A DNA stretch of 64,000 nucleotides from Leucobacter weissii (GTDB taxonomy: Bacteria; Actinomycetota; Actinomycetes; Actinomycetales; Microbacteriaceae): NCBI RefSeq assembly GCF_017565745.1, contig NZ_JAGDYM010000001.1, forward strand, positions 103,413-167,412, written 5' to 3'. The notes under the pieces were generated by a model. It was not told the origin of the DNA, searched no databases, and saw nothing but the letters and a program-made list of their open reading frames with translations. Position numbers and translations under genes: made by a program. Below are positions 44,432 to 53,123 of this stretch, piece by piece (position 1 is the stretch's first letter; the number at the start of each line of letters is the position of its first letter).

Positions 44432-45574
44432 TCATCGCCCGTCCTCGGTGGCATCGGGGTTCCGGGCGCCTTCCGCGGAGCTCGCCGACCCGGACGAGGA
44501 TCCCTCGTCGGCGTCGGCGTCGGCTGTGGCTCCGGTGGCGGTGCCGCAGTCCTCGGCGAGCCCGGAGGCGCGGGTGAACGGAGGCCGGGGCTGCGCGGGT
44601 GCGTCGGCAACCGGCTCGCCCACCGAGTCGTAGCCGCGGATCGAGGTCTCCCAGAGCGGGAACACGTTCCATCCGCCACCGCGGCTCGCCGTATCCGCGA
44701 GCTGGTTGAGCGCCAGAGACGCCTCGCCCGTTCCGCTCTCGTCGTCTTCGTACCAGGGCGCCTCGCCGCCCTGGAGGGTCGTCAGCGGATCGCCGCTCTC
44801 GGTGAACAGCTGCACGCCGTCGAGCGGAGCCCCCGTGCAGTCGTAGGCGAAGATGTTGCGGATCTGCTCGCCGTCGCTGGTGAGGCCCCACGAGGAATCG
44901 AAGTACTCCGCCTCCTGACCGTACTGCTGGACATAGATCATCTGGTTGACCCAGGAGGCCAGCATCGGCGGCCAGACGAGGAGCACCAGCACCGCGACGG
45001 CGCCCGCCACCCGGCGAAGCGCGACGAGCCAGCGGTTCGGCGCCCAGCGGCCGCGACCCCACTGCACGCTGAGGACGATCCCCAGCACGAGGAGGAACAG
45101 GGTCCAGAGCGAGGGATCCGGGATCTCGACTCCGTAGCTGGGAACGGTGCTCCCGGTCACGAACACGGCGATCCCGGCGAGCGCGACCCCGCGCAGCACC
45201 CACCAGAGCGGGCGAAGCGAGAGGAGGAAGTCGCGCACGCCCCGGCGCAGCTTCGTGCCCTCGAGCCAGTTCCGGAGGCCCGACTCCGCCGCGTCGGCCA
45301 CGTCTCGCAGGGTGCGTCGGGTCGGCTCGCCCGTCTGCCGGCGCGGAGGCAGGCCGGCCGCCTGGCGCAGCTCCTCCGCGTAGGAGTCGGGGTCGCCCAA
45401 CTCGCCCCCGTCGCTGAGGCGGTCGGCCAGGTCCGCCTGCAGCCCGTCGAGCAGTTCGTCGAGCTCCTCGGCGGAGAGGTCGGACAGTCGGTCGCGCACT
45501 GCCGCTACGAACTCGGCGGTGAGCTGCTCGCTGGTGGATGCGGCTCCGATGTGGGCGCCGGTGTTCGCGGTCAT
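44432..45574 (-). CDS. Membrane protein paired with PadR regulator
   Basis: 380 residues. The N-terminal part (about 15-75) is an acidic DUF1700/permease-prefix-like helical region (LTAEFVAAVRDRLSDLSAEELDELLDGLQADLADRL). Three or four transmembrane helices follow (about 120-215), including WWVLRGVALAGIAVFVTGS, then an extracytoplasmic domain and an Asp/Ser/Ala-rich tail. AAAGGAA supports the ATG at 45574, which overlaps the PadR stop. Proteins of this organisation are commonly encoded with PadR-like repressors and may sense or respond to envelope stress. The function is not known. Confidence 0.75.
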   Translation of the reverse strand: MTANTGAHIGAASTSEQLTAEFVAAVRDRLSDLSAEELDELLDGLQADLADRLSDGGELGDPDSYAEELRQAAGLPPRRQTGEPTRRTLRDVADAAESGLRNWLEGTKLRRGVRDFLLSLRPLWWVLRGVALAGIAVFVTGSTVPSYGVEIPDPSLWTLFLLVLGIVLSVQWGRGRWAPNRWLVALRRVAGAVAVLVLLVWPPMLASWVNQMIYVQQYGQEAEYFDSSWGLTSDGEQIRNIFAYDCTGAPLDGVQLFTESGDPLTTLQGGEAPWYEDDESGTGEASLALNQLADTASRGGGWNVFPLWETSIRGYDSVGEPVADAPAQPRPPFTRASGLAEDCGTATGATADADADEGSSSGSASSAEGARNPDATEDGR

Positions 45575-45939
45575 GCCTCGGTTCCTTTCGCTGCGATCGT
45601 GCGGGGAGCGGCGGTGCCCGGGTGGGGGGCGAGCAGCGCGGCGATGGTGGCGGAGAAGCGCTGCCAGTCCCGCCGCTGCTGCTCGAGGTGCTCGCTGCCG
45701 CTCGGCGTGATGCTGTAGTACTTGCGGTGCGGTCCGTCCTCGCTCGGCACCACGTAGGTGCTGAGCGCGCCGGACGCGTAGAGGCGCCGCAGCGTTCCGT
45801 AGACCGAGGCGTCGCCGACCTCCTCGAGACCGGCCTCGCGCAGCCGGCGCACGACGTCGTAGCCGTAGCCGTCGTCGCCCTGCACGATCGCGAGCACGGC
45901 GGCGTCCAGCACCCCCTTGAGCAATTGTGTCGCTTCCAT
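45571..45939 (-). CDS. PadR-family transcriptional regulator
   Basis: 122 residues from ATG 45939 (GTG 45960 is possible). The winged helix reads LLKGVLDAAVLAIVQGDDGYGYDVVRRLREAGLEEVGDASVYGTLRRLYASGALS, then YVVPSEDGPHRKYYSITPSG as the wing, typical of PadR. A TTGACA-like -35 lies on the minus strand at 45971-45976, close enough to the start that the transcript may be leaderless. It overlaps the membrane-protein gene by 4 bases and probably autoregulates the pair. Confidence 0.9.
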   Translation of the reverse strand: MEATQLLKGVLDAAVLAIVQGDDGYGYDVVRRLREAGLEEVGDASVYGTLRRLYASGALSTYVVPSEDGPHRKYYSITPSGSEHLEQQRRDWQRFSATIAALLAPHPGTAAPRTIAAKGTEA

Positions 45940-46047
45940 GCGCACTAGTGTGCAGTCCACAGTAGTTCGCTGTCAAGAACATGCTGGCGTGTCGCCGGCT
46001 TCGGAGGTGCCCGGGTGCGGCGCGTTCGCCTGCCTCCTGTGGGCCCG

Positions 46048-46080
46048 AAGTGCCCTTTGACAGGGAGGGAAAGGGCGCTT
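46048..46080 (-). terminator. Hairpin downstream of ackA
   Basis: Arms AAGTGCCCTTT (46048-46058) and AAAGGGCGCTT (46070-46080), 11 bp with one wobble and an 11-base loop, on the 3' side of ackA. The purine-rich tract between it and ackA (46082-46164) has no gene. Confidence 0.5.
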
Positions 46081-46166
46081 CGCGTCCACACCCCGCGGGA
46101 AGGGAAGCGGGAGAGGAAGGGAGGAAGGGAAGGGGAAGCGCGAGGGGGCGGAGGAAAGGAGGCGGG

Positions 46167-47360
46167 CTAGCGGGGCGCGGAGACCAGCGCCCAGGACTGG
46201 CGCGCGATCTCGGCCTCCTCGTCGGTGGGCACCACGAGCACGGCCACGCGGGAATCGTCGCTGCTGATGATCCGAGCGCCGTCGGCCGGGTCGTCGTTCC
46301 GGGAGGGATCGATCTCGATCCCGAACCATCCCAGCTCGGCGCACACCTCGCCGCGCAGCCAGGCGTTGTTCTCGCCCACGCCGGCCGTGAAGACCACGGC
46401 ATCCGCCCCGCCCAGCTCGAGCAGATACGCCCCCAGGTAGTGGCGGATCCGGCGCACGTAGACGGAGAGGGCGAGTCGCGCCGCCGGGTCGCCCCCGAGC
46501 GCGGCCGCGCGCACGTCGCGCATGTCGTTGGAGCCGGCCAGCCCGAGCAGCCCGGAGCGCTTGTTGAGCAGCTCGTCGAGGGCGTCGGCGTCGATCCCGG
46601 CCCGCGAGAGGTGCAGCAGCGCACCGGGATCGATGTCGCCGCTGCGGGTGCCCATCACGAGTCCCTCGAGGGGAGTCATCCCCATCGAGGTGTCGATCGA
46701 GCGCCCGCGATCGACCGCGCAGACCGACGCCCCGTTGCCCAGATGGAGGACGACCTGGCGCAGCTCGCGCACGGGCCTTCCGAGCAGCCGCGCGGCGCGG
46801 CGCGAGACGACCTCGTGCGAGATGCCGTGGAAGCCGTATCGTCTCACCCCGTGCGCGCGCGCGGTCGCGGTGTCAATCGCATAGGTGTATGCGGACTCGG
46901 GCATGGACTGGTGGAACGCGGTGTCGAACACCGCGACGTGCGGCACGCCGGGAAAGGCCGCCCGAGCCGCGACGATGGCTTGGTGATGTCCGGGATTGTG
47001 CAGCGGCGCGAGCTCGGAGAGCGCCGCGATCCTCGCCGCGACGGTATCGTCGACGAGCGTCGGGGCGAGGAACTCGCTGCCGCCCTGCACCACGCGGTGA
47101 CCGACGACGGCGACGTCGAGGCGGTCGAGCGGAAGGCCCGCGTCGGCGAAGGCCTCGGTCAACGCGGCGAAACCCGCCCGATGATCGGCGATGCGGAGCG
47201 CGCGCTCGATCTCGTCGTCGCCGCTGCGATGCCGCAGCGCGCCGCGATCCTCGCCGATCCGCTCGATCACGCCGGAGGCGAGACGATGCTCGGCCAGCGG
47301 GTCGATCAGCTGATACTTGATCGAGGACGATCCCGCGTTGATCACCAGTACGTTCGGCAC
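46167..47360 (-). CDS. ackA: Acetate kinase
   Basis: 397 residues. N-terminal NAGSSSIKYQLID is the family's first ATP/acetate signature. VAVFDTAFHQSMPESAYTYAI, RRYGFHGISHEVV, LHLGNGASVCAVDRGRSIDTSMGMTPLEGLVMGTRSGDIDPG and FTAGVGENNAWLR are all present. It phosphorylates acetate, or makes ATP from acetyl phosphate. It follows pta on the same strand with a 64-base gap, the standard pta-ackA order. Confidence 0.96.
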   Translation of the reverse strand: MPNVLVINAGSSSIKYQLIDPLAEHRLASGVIERIGEDRGALRHRSGDDEIERALRIADHRAGFAALTEAFADAGLPLDRLDVAVVGHRVVQGGSEFLAPTLVDDTVAARIAALSELAPLHNPGHHQAIVAARAAFPGVPHVAVFDTAFHQSMPESAYTYAIDTATARAHGVRRYGFHGISHEVVSRRAARLLGRPVRELRQVVLHLGNGASVCAVDRGRSIDTSMGMTPLEGLVMGTRSGDIDPGALLHLSRAGIDADALDELLNKRSGLLGLAGSNDMRDVRAAALGGDPAARLALSVYVRRIRHYLGAYLLELGGADAVVFTAGVGENNAWLRGEVCAELGWFGIEIDPSRNDDPADGARIISSDDSRVAVLVVPTDEEAEIARQSWALVSAPR

Positions 47361-47424
47361 GGATGCACTCCCCTGTCCTTGCTCGCGTCGCCGCCCTGTG
47401 CGCGATTCCGGAGGCCCTGCCCGG

Positions 47425-49536
47425 TCATCCCCGGCCAGACGGCTTCTGCACCGCCGTGATGGCCACCGTGTTCAAGATGTCCTCGACGGTCGCGCCGCGG
47501 GAGAGATCGTTCACGGGTTTGTTCAGTCCTTGCAGGACCGGACCCACCGCGACCGCGCCGGCCGAGCGCTGCACGGCCTTGTAGGTGTTGTTCCCGGTAT
47601 TCAGGTCGGGGAATATGAAGACCGTCGCGCGCCCGGCAACCTTCGATCCCGGCAGCTTGGAGGCGCCCACCGAGGCGTCGATCGCCGCGTCGTACTGCAT
47701 CGGGCCCTCGATGAGCAGATCGGGTCTGGCCTGCCGGGCGAGAGCGGTGGCGTGCCGCACCTTGTCGACATCCGCGCCCGACCCGGACTCCCCGGTGGAG
47801 TAGGAGAGCATCGCCACGCGCGGCTCGACGCCGAACTGCTCAGCGGTTTCGGCGGAGGAGATCGCGATGTCGGCGAGCTGTTCCGCCGTCGGCGTCGGGT
47901 TCACCGCGCAGTCGCCGTAGACGAGGACGCGGTCGGCCAGAGCCATGAAGAAGACGCTCGACACCACGGAGACTCCGGGCTTGGTCCTGATGATCTGCAG
48001 CGCGGGGCGGATGGTGTGGGCGGTCGTGTGCGCCGCCCCGGACACCATCCCGTCGGCGAGCCCGAGGTGCACCATCATCGTGCCGAAGACCGTGGCATCG
48101 GAGATCTGATCCGCCGCCGCCTCGACGGTCACGCCCTTGTGCGAGCGGAGTCGCGCGTACTCGGCGATGAAGCGCTCTCGCAACGGCGAGGTCTCGGGGT
48201 CGACCACCTCGGCCCCGTCGAGCTCGATCCCGAGCCGCGCGGCCCGCGAGCGGAGCGACTCCTCGTCCCCGAGCAGGGTGAGCCGCACGGTGCCGCGGGC
48301 CAGCAGGATTCCCGCGGAGCGAAGGATGCGGTCGTCCTCTCCCTCGGGGAGGACGATGCGGGCGTCGGAGGCAGCGGCGCGTTCGAACAGCTCGTAGGCG
48401 AACATGATGGGCGTGCGCACCCCTCCGGGGTGGACCTGCAGGCGCCCCCTGAGCAGCGCCGTGTCGACGTGCTCGCGGAACAGCCCGATCACGGTGTCGA
48501 TGCGGGTCGGGGTCTCGGCGCTCAGCAGACCGCGGGCCTGGGTGATGCGCTGCGCGGTGTCGAAGGTGCCGAGCGCCGACCGCACGATCGGGAGGGTCGA
48601 GCCGATGCCGTCGAGCAACCGTTCCACGTCCGGGGGCAGGGGGAAGTCGCCGTTCAGCACCACCGCCGCCAGACTCGGGAACGTCGGGGCCTCGTGCGCC
48701 ATCACGACCGCCAGGAGGGTCTCCGCGCGATCGGCGGCGATGACGACGGCCGAGCCCTCGAGCAGGCGGGGCAGGACGTTCTCCATCGACATGCCGGCGA
48801 TGACGATTCTGCGCACCTCGCGGCCCAGCATCTCCTGGCTGCCCCGGATCAGTGCGCCGTCGAGCTCCGAGATCACCGCGGAGACGGACGGTGCCACCAG
48901 ACCCAGGTCCTCGGGAAGCGCCCATACCGGCGTGTCCGCCGGGAGCACCGCGGACACCTCCTCCACGATCGCCTCGAGCGCGGAGGGGTCGGCGCGATTG
49001 ACCAGGGCGGCGAGCACGGTCGCGTGGGCGGCCCGCAGCTCGTGCAGTCCGAGCTCGGCGACCTGCGCCAGATCGACCGCCGTGCGGGGGAGGGACTGCC
49101 CGAGGGTCTCCGGGCCATTCTGCATGCGACCGCCGAGGATGAGCAGCACCGGCGCGTCGAGGTTGGCGGCGATCCGGGCGTTGAAGGCCAGCTCCGTCGG
49201 CACGGCGACGTCGGTGAAGTCGCTGCCGACGACGAGCACCGCGTCGCAGCGGGAGGCGAGCGAGCGGTAGGCGGCGACGATCCTGGTGATCGCGGCGTCG
49301 GGATCGTTGTGCGCCTCCTCATACGTCGCGCCGATGCATTCCGCATAGGGAATATCTGCGGTCGCTCGCGATCGGAGGAGTTCGAGCACCCGGTCGCGCT
49401 CAGCGCGGTCGCGGATCAGCGGGCGGAACACCCCGACTCTCGGGGCGTCGACGAGCATCGCGTCGAGGACCCCGAGCGCGATCGCGCTCTTCCCGGTACG
49501 GCCTTCCGCGGAGGTGAGGTAGAGCGAGGCGACCAC
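47425..49536 (-). CDS. pta: Phosphate acetyltransferase
   Basis: 703 residues, the long form. The N-terminal P-loop-like domain starts LYLTSAEGRTGKSAIALGVLDA. The middle DRTGG-type domain spans roughly 200-340. The C-terminal catalytic domain has ARIVLPEGEDDRILRSAGILLARG, MMVHLGLADGMVSGAAHTTAHTIRPALQII and SYSTGESGSGADVDKV, all typical. It converts acetyl-CoA and phosphate to acetyl phosphate. With ackA it gives overflow acetate metabolism or acetate uptake, and it could process acetyl-CoA released by the pca pathway. Confidence 0.96.
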   Translation of the reverse strand: MVASLYLTSAEGRTGKSAIALGVLDAMLVDAPRVGVFRPLIRDRAERDRVLELLRSRATADIPYAECIGATYEEAHNDPDAAITRIVAAYRSLASRCDAVLVVGSDFTDVAVPTELAFNARIAANLDAPVLLILGGRMQNGPETLGQSLPRTAVDLAQVAELGLHELRAAHATVLAALVNRADPSALEAIVEEVSAVLPADTPVWALPEDLGLVAPSVSAVISELDGALIRGSQEMLGREVRRIVIAGMSMENVLPRLLEGSAVVIAADRAETLLAVVMAHEAPTFPSLAAVVLNGDFPLPPDVERLLDGIGSTLPIVRSALGTFDTAQRITQARGLLSAETPTRIDTVIGLFREHVDTALLRGRLQVHPGGVRTPIMFAYELFERAAASDARIVLPEGEDDRILRSAGILLARGTVRLTLLGDEESLRSRAARLGIELDGAEVVDPETSPLRERFIAEYARLRSHKGVTVEAAADQISDATVFGTMMVHLGLADGMVSGAAHTTAHTIRPALQIIRTKPGVSVVSSVFFMALADRVLVYGDCAVNPTPTAEQLADIAISSAETAEQFGVEPRVAMLSYSTGESGSGADVDKVRHATALARQARPDLLIEGPMQYDAAIDASVGASKLPGSKVAGRATVFIFPDLNTGNNTYKAVQRSAGAVAVGPVLQGLNKPVNDLSRGATVEDILNTVAITAVQKPSGRG

Positions 49537-49545
49537 GCTGCAAGT

Positions 49546-51024
49546 CTACTGTCCGGCGTCCCCGCCGGGAACACCGCCGTCGAGTCCGAGGCGGGGCGCG
49601 GGCAGCCGATAGTCGTGGCGCAGAGCCGCGCGCGCGGCGTACCACCCGGCGAGGCCGTGCACACCCGGTCCGGGCGCCGTCGACGACGATGCGAGGTAGA
49701 CGCCCCGCGCGGGCGTGCGCCAGGGTTCGCGCGACAGCGCAGGGCGGGCGAGGAGCTGCCTCAGGGTCACGGCGCCGCCGGCGATGTCGCCGCCGATGTA
49801 GTTGCGGTTGTACCCCGCGAGGGCCTCGGCCGTCGTCGTCCTGACCGCCCGGACGAGGTCCCGGACTCCGGGCGCGAAGCGCTCGATCTGCGCGATCACC
49901 CGCTCCGAGACGTCGGTGTCGGATCCCGCGGGGACATGGGTGTAGCTCCAGATCGCGTGCACGCCCGCCGGGTTGCGACCGGGATCGAAATCGGTCGGCT
50001 GGGCGAGGAGCACGAAGGGGCGATCCGGGTGGCGCCCGCGCGCGACCTCGCGCTCGGCCGCGGCGATCTCGCCTCTGGAGCCGCCGAGGTGCACGGTGGG
50101 CGCCGCGGCGACGCGCGGATCCCGCCAGGGCACGGGTCCGTCGAGCACGAGATCGACCTTGGCGACGCCGTTCCCCGGACGGAACCGGCTCAGAGCGCGG
50201 CGGTAGCGGCGGGGCAGCAGGTCGCCGGCGATGCCGGCGAGGTCCCTCGCGGAGGTGTCGAAGATCTTGACGGCGAAGGCGTCGAGTTCGCGCGCATCGT
50301 CCACGGCATGTCCGGTCTCGAGGCGGCCGCCGTGCGCACGCAGGTCGGCGGTGAGCGCGTCCGAGATCGCCTGCGAACCGCCGACGGGCACGGGCCAGCC
50401 GCTCGCGTGGGCGAGCGCGCCGAGCAGCAGGCCGACGGCCGCCGTCGAGGGGCTCGGCATCGCTCCGATCCCGTGGGCGAACGCGCCCGTGAGGAGCGCC
50501 GCGCCGTCGCCGTCGCCGAAGCGCGCGTTCCAGGCCGGGGATCCCTGCTCGAGCGCGCGCAGCGCCACGGTCGCGGCGGCGACCGGATCCCGCGGAAGAC
50601 GGAGCATGCTGCCGCCGAACGCGAAGTCGACCGCCCCGTCGATGCGTCGCAGGATCGGGCGCAGCAGCCGCGCGTAGGCCCGGCCGTCCGGACCGAGCTC
50701 CGCGGCGGTCCGGCCGAGATCCCGGTAGGCGACCGCGGCCCGTCGCCCGTCGAGCGGGTGGGCGTACGAGGCCTCGGGCACGACGAAGTCGACCCGTCGG
50801 GCGAGGGCGAACTCCCCGAAGAAGCCGGTGGCGAGGGCGAGGGGGTGGATCGCCGAGCACACGTCGTGGAGCACTCCGGGGGCGACCAGCTCCGAGGTGC
50901 GCATGCCGCCCCCAGCGGTCTCCGCGGCCTCGAAGACGGTGACCGGTACGCCGGCCCGCGCGAGCGTGACTGCGGCGGCGAGACCGTTCGGCCCCGAGCC
51001 GATCACCGCGGCCGGCCCCGTCAT
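49546..51024 (-). CDS. FAD-dependent oxidoreductase, phytoene-desaturase-like
   Basis: 492 residues from ATG 51024, which is preceded by GAGGGG; ATG 51063 is also open. The dinucleotide site is VIGSGPNGLAAAVTLARAG, then TVFEAAETAGGGMRTSEL. The C-terminus has the family's YNRNYIGGDIAGGAV and GVYLASSSTAPGPGVHGLAGWYAARAAL. It belongs to the CrtI/retinol-saturase-like amine-oxidase superfamily. No carotenoid gene neighbours it, so the name describes the fold, not a proven role. Confidence 0.82.
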   Translation of the reverse strand: MTGPAAVIGSGPNGLAAAVTLARAGVPVTVFEAAETAGGGMRTSELVAPGVLHDVCSAIHPLALATGFFGEFALARRVDFVVPEASYAHPLDGRRAAVAYRDLGRTAAELGPDGRAYARLLRPILRRIDGAVDFAFGGSMLRLPRDPVAAATVALRALEQGSPAWNARFGDGDGAALLTGAFAHGIGAMPSPSTAAVGLLLGALAHASGWPVPVGGSQAISDALTADLRAHGGRLETGHAVDDARELDAFAVKIFDTSARDLAGIAGDLLPRRYRRALSRFRPGNGVAKVDLVLDGPVPWRDPRVAAAPTVHLGGSRGEIAAAEREVARGRHPDRPFVLLAQPTDFDPGRNPAGVHAIWSYTHVPAGSDTDVSERVIAQIERFAPGVRDLVRAVRTTTAEALAGYNRNYIGGDIAGGAVTLRQLLARPALSREPWRTPARGVYLASSSTAPGPGVHGLAGWYAARAALRHDYRLPAPRLGLDGGVPGGDAGQ

Positions 51025-51096
51025 GGCCGCGCCCCTCGGCTCAGAAGTCCCTGCAGGCTCCACATGGGTCCGAGCCTACAGCTCCATGCGCCGGGC

Positions 51097-52158
51097 TCAT
51101 CCGTGCCGGGCGGTCTCGGCGGTCGCCGAGACGCCGGCCGGCCGGGCCGCGTCGTCGTCCGCCCGCGCCGCGCTGCGCCGGGCGAGGAGGGGGCGCCTGC
51201 GGAGGCGGTCGGCCAGCGCGCGCCAACTGCGGTCCCGGATGAAGATCATGTCGCCGAGGATCATGAGCAGCGAGAACCACGGCAGGGCCAGGAGCACGGC
51301 GATGGAGGCGTGCATCCCGGTCACGATGATCAGACCCGCGATGCGGGTCCACCGATTGATCAGCATCAGCGGGAACAGGAGCTGGCCGTACACGCTCAGC
51401 CAGGAGGCCAGGAACAGGATCGGCGTGACCTGCCAGGCCAGGTGATTGAGCCACGGGATGAGGGTCAGCTCTTCGAGCTGCAGCGGGTAGTAGGCGGCCA
51501 CCCCGGAGATCCAGGTGGTTCCCTGCAGCTTCCACAGCGCGCTCGTCACGTAGATGACGCAGAGCTGATATCCGATCAGCAGCACCGCGATGTTGTTGCT
51601 CAGCACCGGGAACCAGCGCGGCACGCGCCACCGCGAGAGACCGAGCGCCGGATCCTCGGCCTCGCGGCGCGCACGGCGGCGGGCGTCGAGCGACCATCGC
51701 CGCGACGTGTCTGCGAACAGGAGGAAGATCAGGAAGATCCGGAAGGTCTGATAGTGACCGGTGTTGGTGACCACCGGGTTGAGAGCGCTGAAGCTCAGCC
51801 ACATCAGCACGAAGACCGGCGATGTGATCCGCATGCGCCAACCCAGTGCGTAGATGGTTGCCACCCCCATCAGGAGCAGGATCTTCGCCAGCTGGATGCT
51901 GTCGGGATCGTCTCGGGAGAAGATCAGCGGGATGGGCCAGGCGTACTCGTCGACCGACGAGTTGCGGAACAGCGCCTCTCCCCAGCGCCCTCCTTGCCCG
52001 AAGGTGTAGGAGAAGTTGGGGAGGTAGAGGGCGAGGACGACGACCGTCATGGTCCCCATGCCGATGCGCAGCAGGGCCAGGCCGTAGGTGGCGTGGCGCT
52101 GGTCGAGGAGCCAGTGGGCGGCGCGATCCCAGATGCTCCCGATCATCCGACCGTTCAT
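51097..52158 (-). CDS. HTTM-domain membrane protein (vitamin K-dependent carboxylase-like)
   Basis: 353 residues with about eight hydrophobic segments, matching HTTM proteins, which share a transmembrane region with gamma-carboxylase. Landmarks are LALLRIGMGTMTVVVLALYLPNFSYTFGQGGRWGEALF, FSALNPVVTNTGHYQTFRIFLIFLLFADTSRRWSLDARRRAR, and LCVIYVTSALWKLQGTTWISGVAAYYPLQLEELTLIPW. The ATG overlaps the DUF5819 gene by 4 bases, so the pair is co-translated. The bacterial HTTM function is unknown. Confidence 0.85.
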   Translation of the reverse strand: MNGRMIGSIWDRAAHWLLDQRHATYGLALLRIGMGTMTVVVLALYLPNFSYTFGQGGRWGEALFRNSSVDEYAWPIPLIFSRDDPDSIQLAKILLLMGVATIYALGWRMRITSPVFVLMWLSFSALNPVVTNTGHYQTFRIFLIFLLFADTSRRWSLDARRRARREAEDPALGLSRWRVPRWFPVLSNNIAVLLIGYQLCVIYVTSALWKLQGTTWISGVAAYYPLQLEELTLIPWLNHLAWQVTPILFLASWLSVYGQLLFPLMLINRWTRIAGLIIVTGMHASIAVLLALPWFSLLMILGDMIFIRDRSWRALADRLRRRPLLARRSAARADDDAARPAGVSATAETARHG

Positions 52159-53021
52159 TCCGCCCCCTGATGGTCTTCGGTCGTCTCTGCGACGGCGTCC
52201 TCCATGCCCGGCTCGACTCCGGCGCGCTCGGACCAGGCGCGGAAGGTGTCTGCGAAGGCCTCGCGGTCCTGACCCTCCCATTCCAGCGGGGGCACCCATC
52301 CGAGATCCGTGTAGGAGGCCGGGGGCCGGCTCGCCTGCGGGTCGTGCCGATCGTTCCACCTGATGACCGGATCGTAGACCGCTCGGGTCTGCACCCCGAT
52401 GATCTCGCCCTCGTCCCCCCACAGCGCGAGGGAGACCTGGGTCGCGTACGAGGCCGCGTAGTTGGCGGCCCGGATGAAATCGCCGACCGCTTCGGGATCG
52501 GAGTCGTCGGCCGCCACCATCGCGTCGTGCAGCGGATAGAGCTCGGCCCCGTCCAGGTGGTTCTCGGCCACGACCGAGCGGTGCGCGTCCCCCAGGGCCC
52601 GGTAGGCGCCCATGAGCCGCTCGGCGCCGACCACTGAGAGCTGCTTGCGCAGCGTCCTGCGGTAGGGCTCGGAGAGCTCGACGTGGGAAGCGTTGACCCA
52701 GTCGGTGCGCACCCGGTCGCCGCTCGGCAGCTCGACCCAGGCGCGGACCCACAGCTGCCGGTCGGTGTCGGCGGGGTCGGGTGCGAAGATCTTGTAGTCC
52801 TGCACCAGGTACGGGCGGATGTATCGGTCGGCGGCCGTGCCCGGCAGCACGTCGTATCTCACGGTTGTGGAGGGCGTGTTGTAGACGGCGGTGAAGAACA
52901 TGTGGATGCCGAGGAGCACGACCGCCACCGCCGCCGTGATCTGAGCGGCGAGGCGCGGCTTCGGCTGAGCGGGTTCCGCAGCGGGTTCCGCGCTCCCTTG
53001 CGCGGTTTCGGTGGCGGTCAC
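52155..53021 (-). CDS. DUF5819-family membrane-anchored protein
   Basis: 288 residues. A single N-terminal transmembrane helix (about 27-50, AAQITAAVAVVLLGIHMFFTAVYN) is followed by an extracytoplasmic domain with YIRPYLVQDYKIFAPDPADTDRQLWVRAW, typical of DUF5819 proteins. It is the upstream partner of the HTTM gene, with a 4-base overlap. DUF5819 is regularly found next to HTTM proteins in actinobacteria, suggesting a membrane complex. The biochemical role is unknown. Confidence 0.85.
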   Translation of the reverse strand: MTATETAQGSAEPAAEPAQPKPRLAAQITAAVAVVLLGIHMFFTAVYNTPSTTVRYDVLPGTAADRYIRPYLVQDYKIFAPDPADTDRQLWVRAWVELPSGDRVRTDWVNASHVELSEPYRRTLRKQLSVVGAERLMGAYRALGDAHRSVVAENHLDGAELYPLHDAMVAADDSDPEAVGDFIRAANYAASYATQVSLALWGDEGEIIGVQTRAVYDPVIRWNDRHDPQASRPPASYTDLGWVPPLEWEGQDREAFADTFRAWSERAGVEPGMEDAVAETTEDHQGAE

Positions 53022-53066
53022 TGCCTTCCCCTCTCGTGGATCTCACCATCACTATCTCACACGGGG

Positions 53067-53106
53067 ACGACGGCCCCGGGACGAATCTCGTCGCCGGGGC
53101 CGTCGT
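53067..53106 (-). terminator. Hairpin downstream of the DPGT-repeat surface protein
   Basis: 13-bp perfect arms ACGACGGCCCCGG (53067-53079) and its complement (53094-53106) with a 14-base loop, 17 bases past the repeat-protein stop and before the DUF5819 gene. Confidence 0.7.
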
Positions 53107-53123
53107 TCACCGCGGAGGGGCGC

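Noticed and set aside
47317..52170. 1617-codon plus-strand open frame
   Set aside because: Antisense to pta, the CrtI-like gene and HTTM. High GC removes stops from opposite frames. The translation has no recognisable domain.
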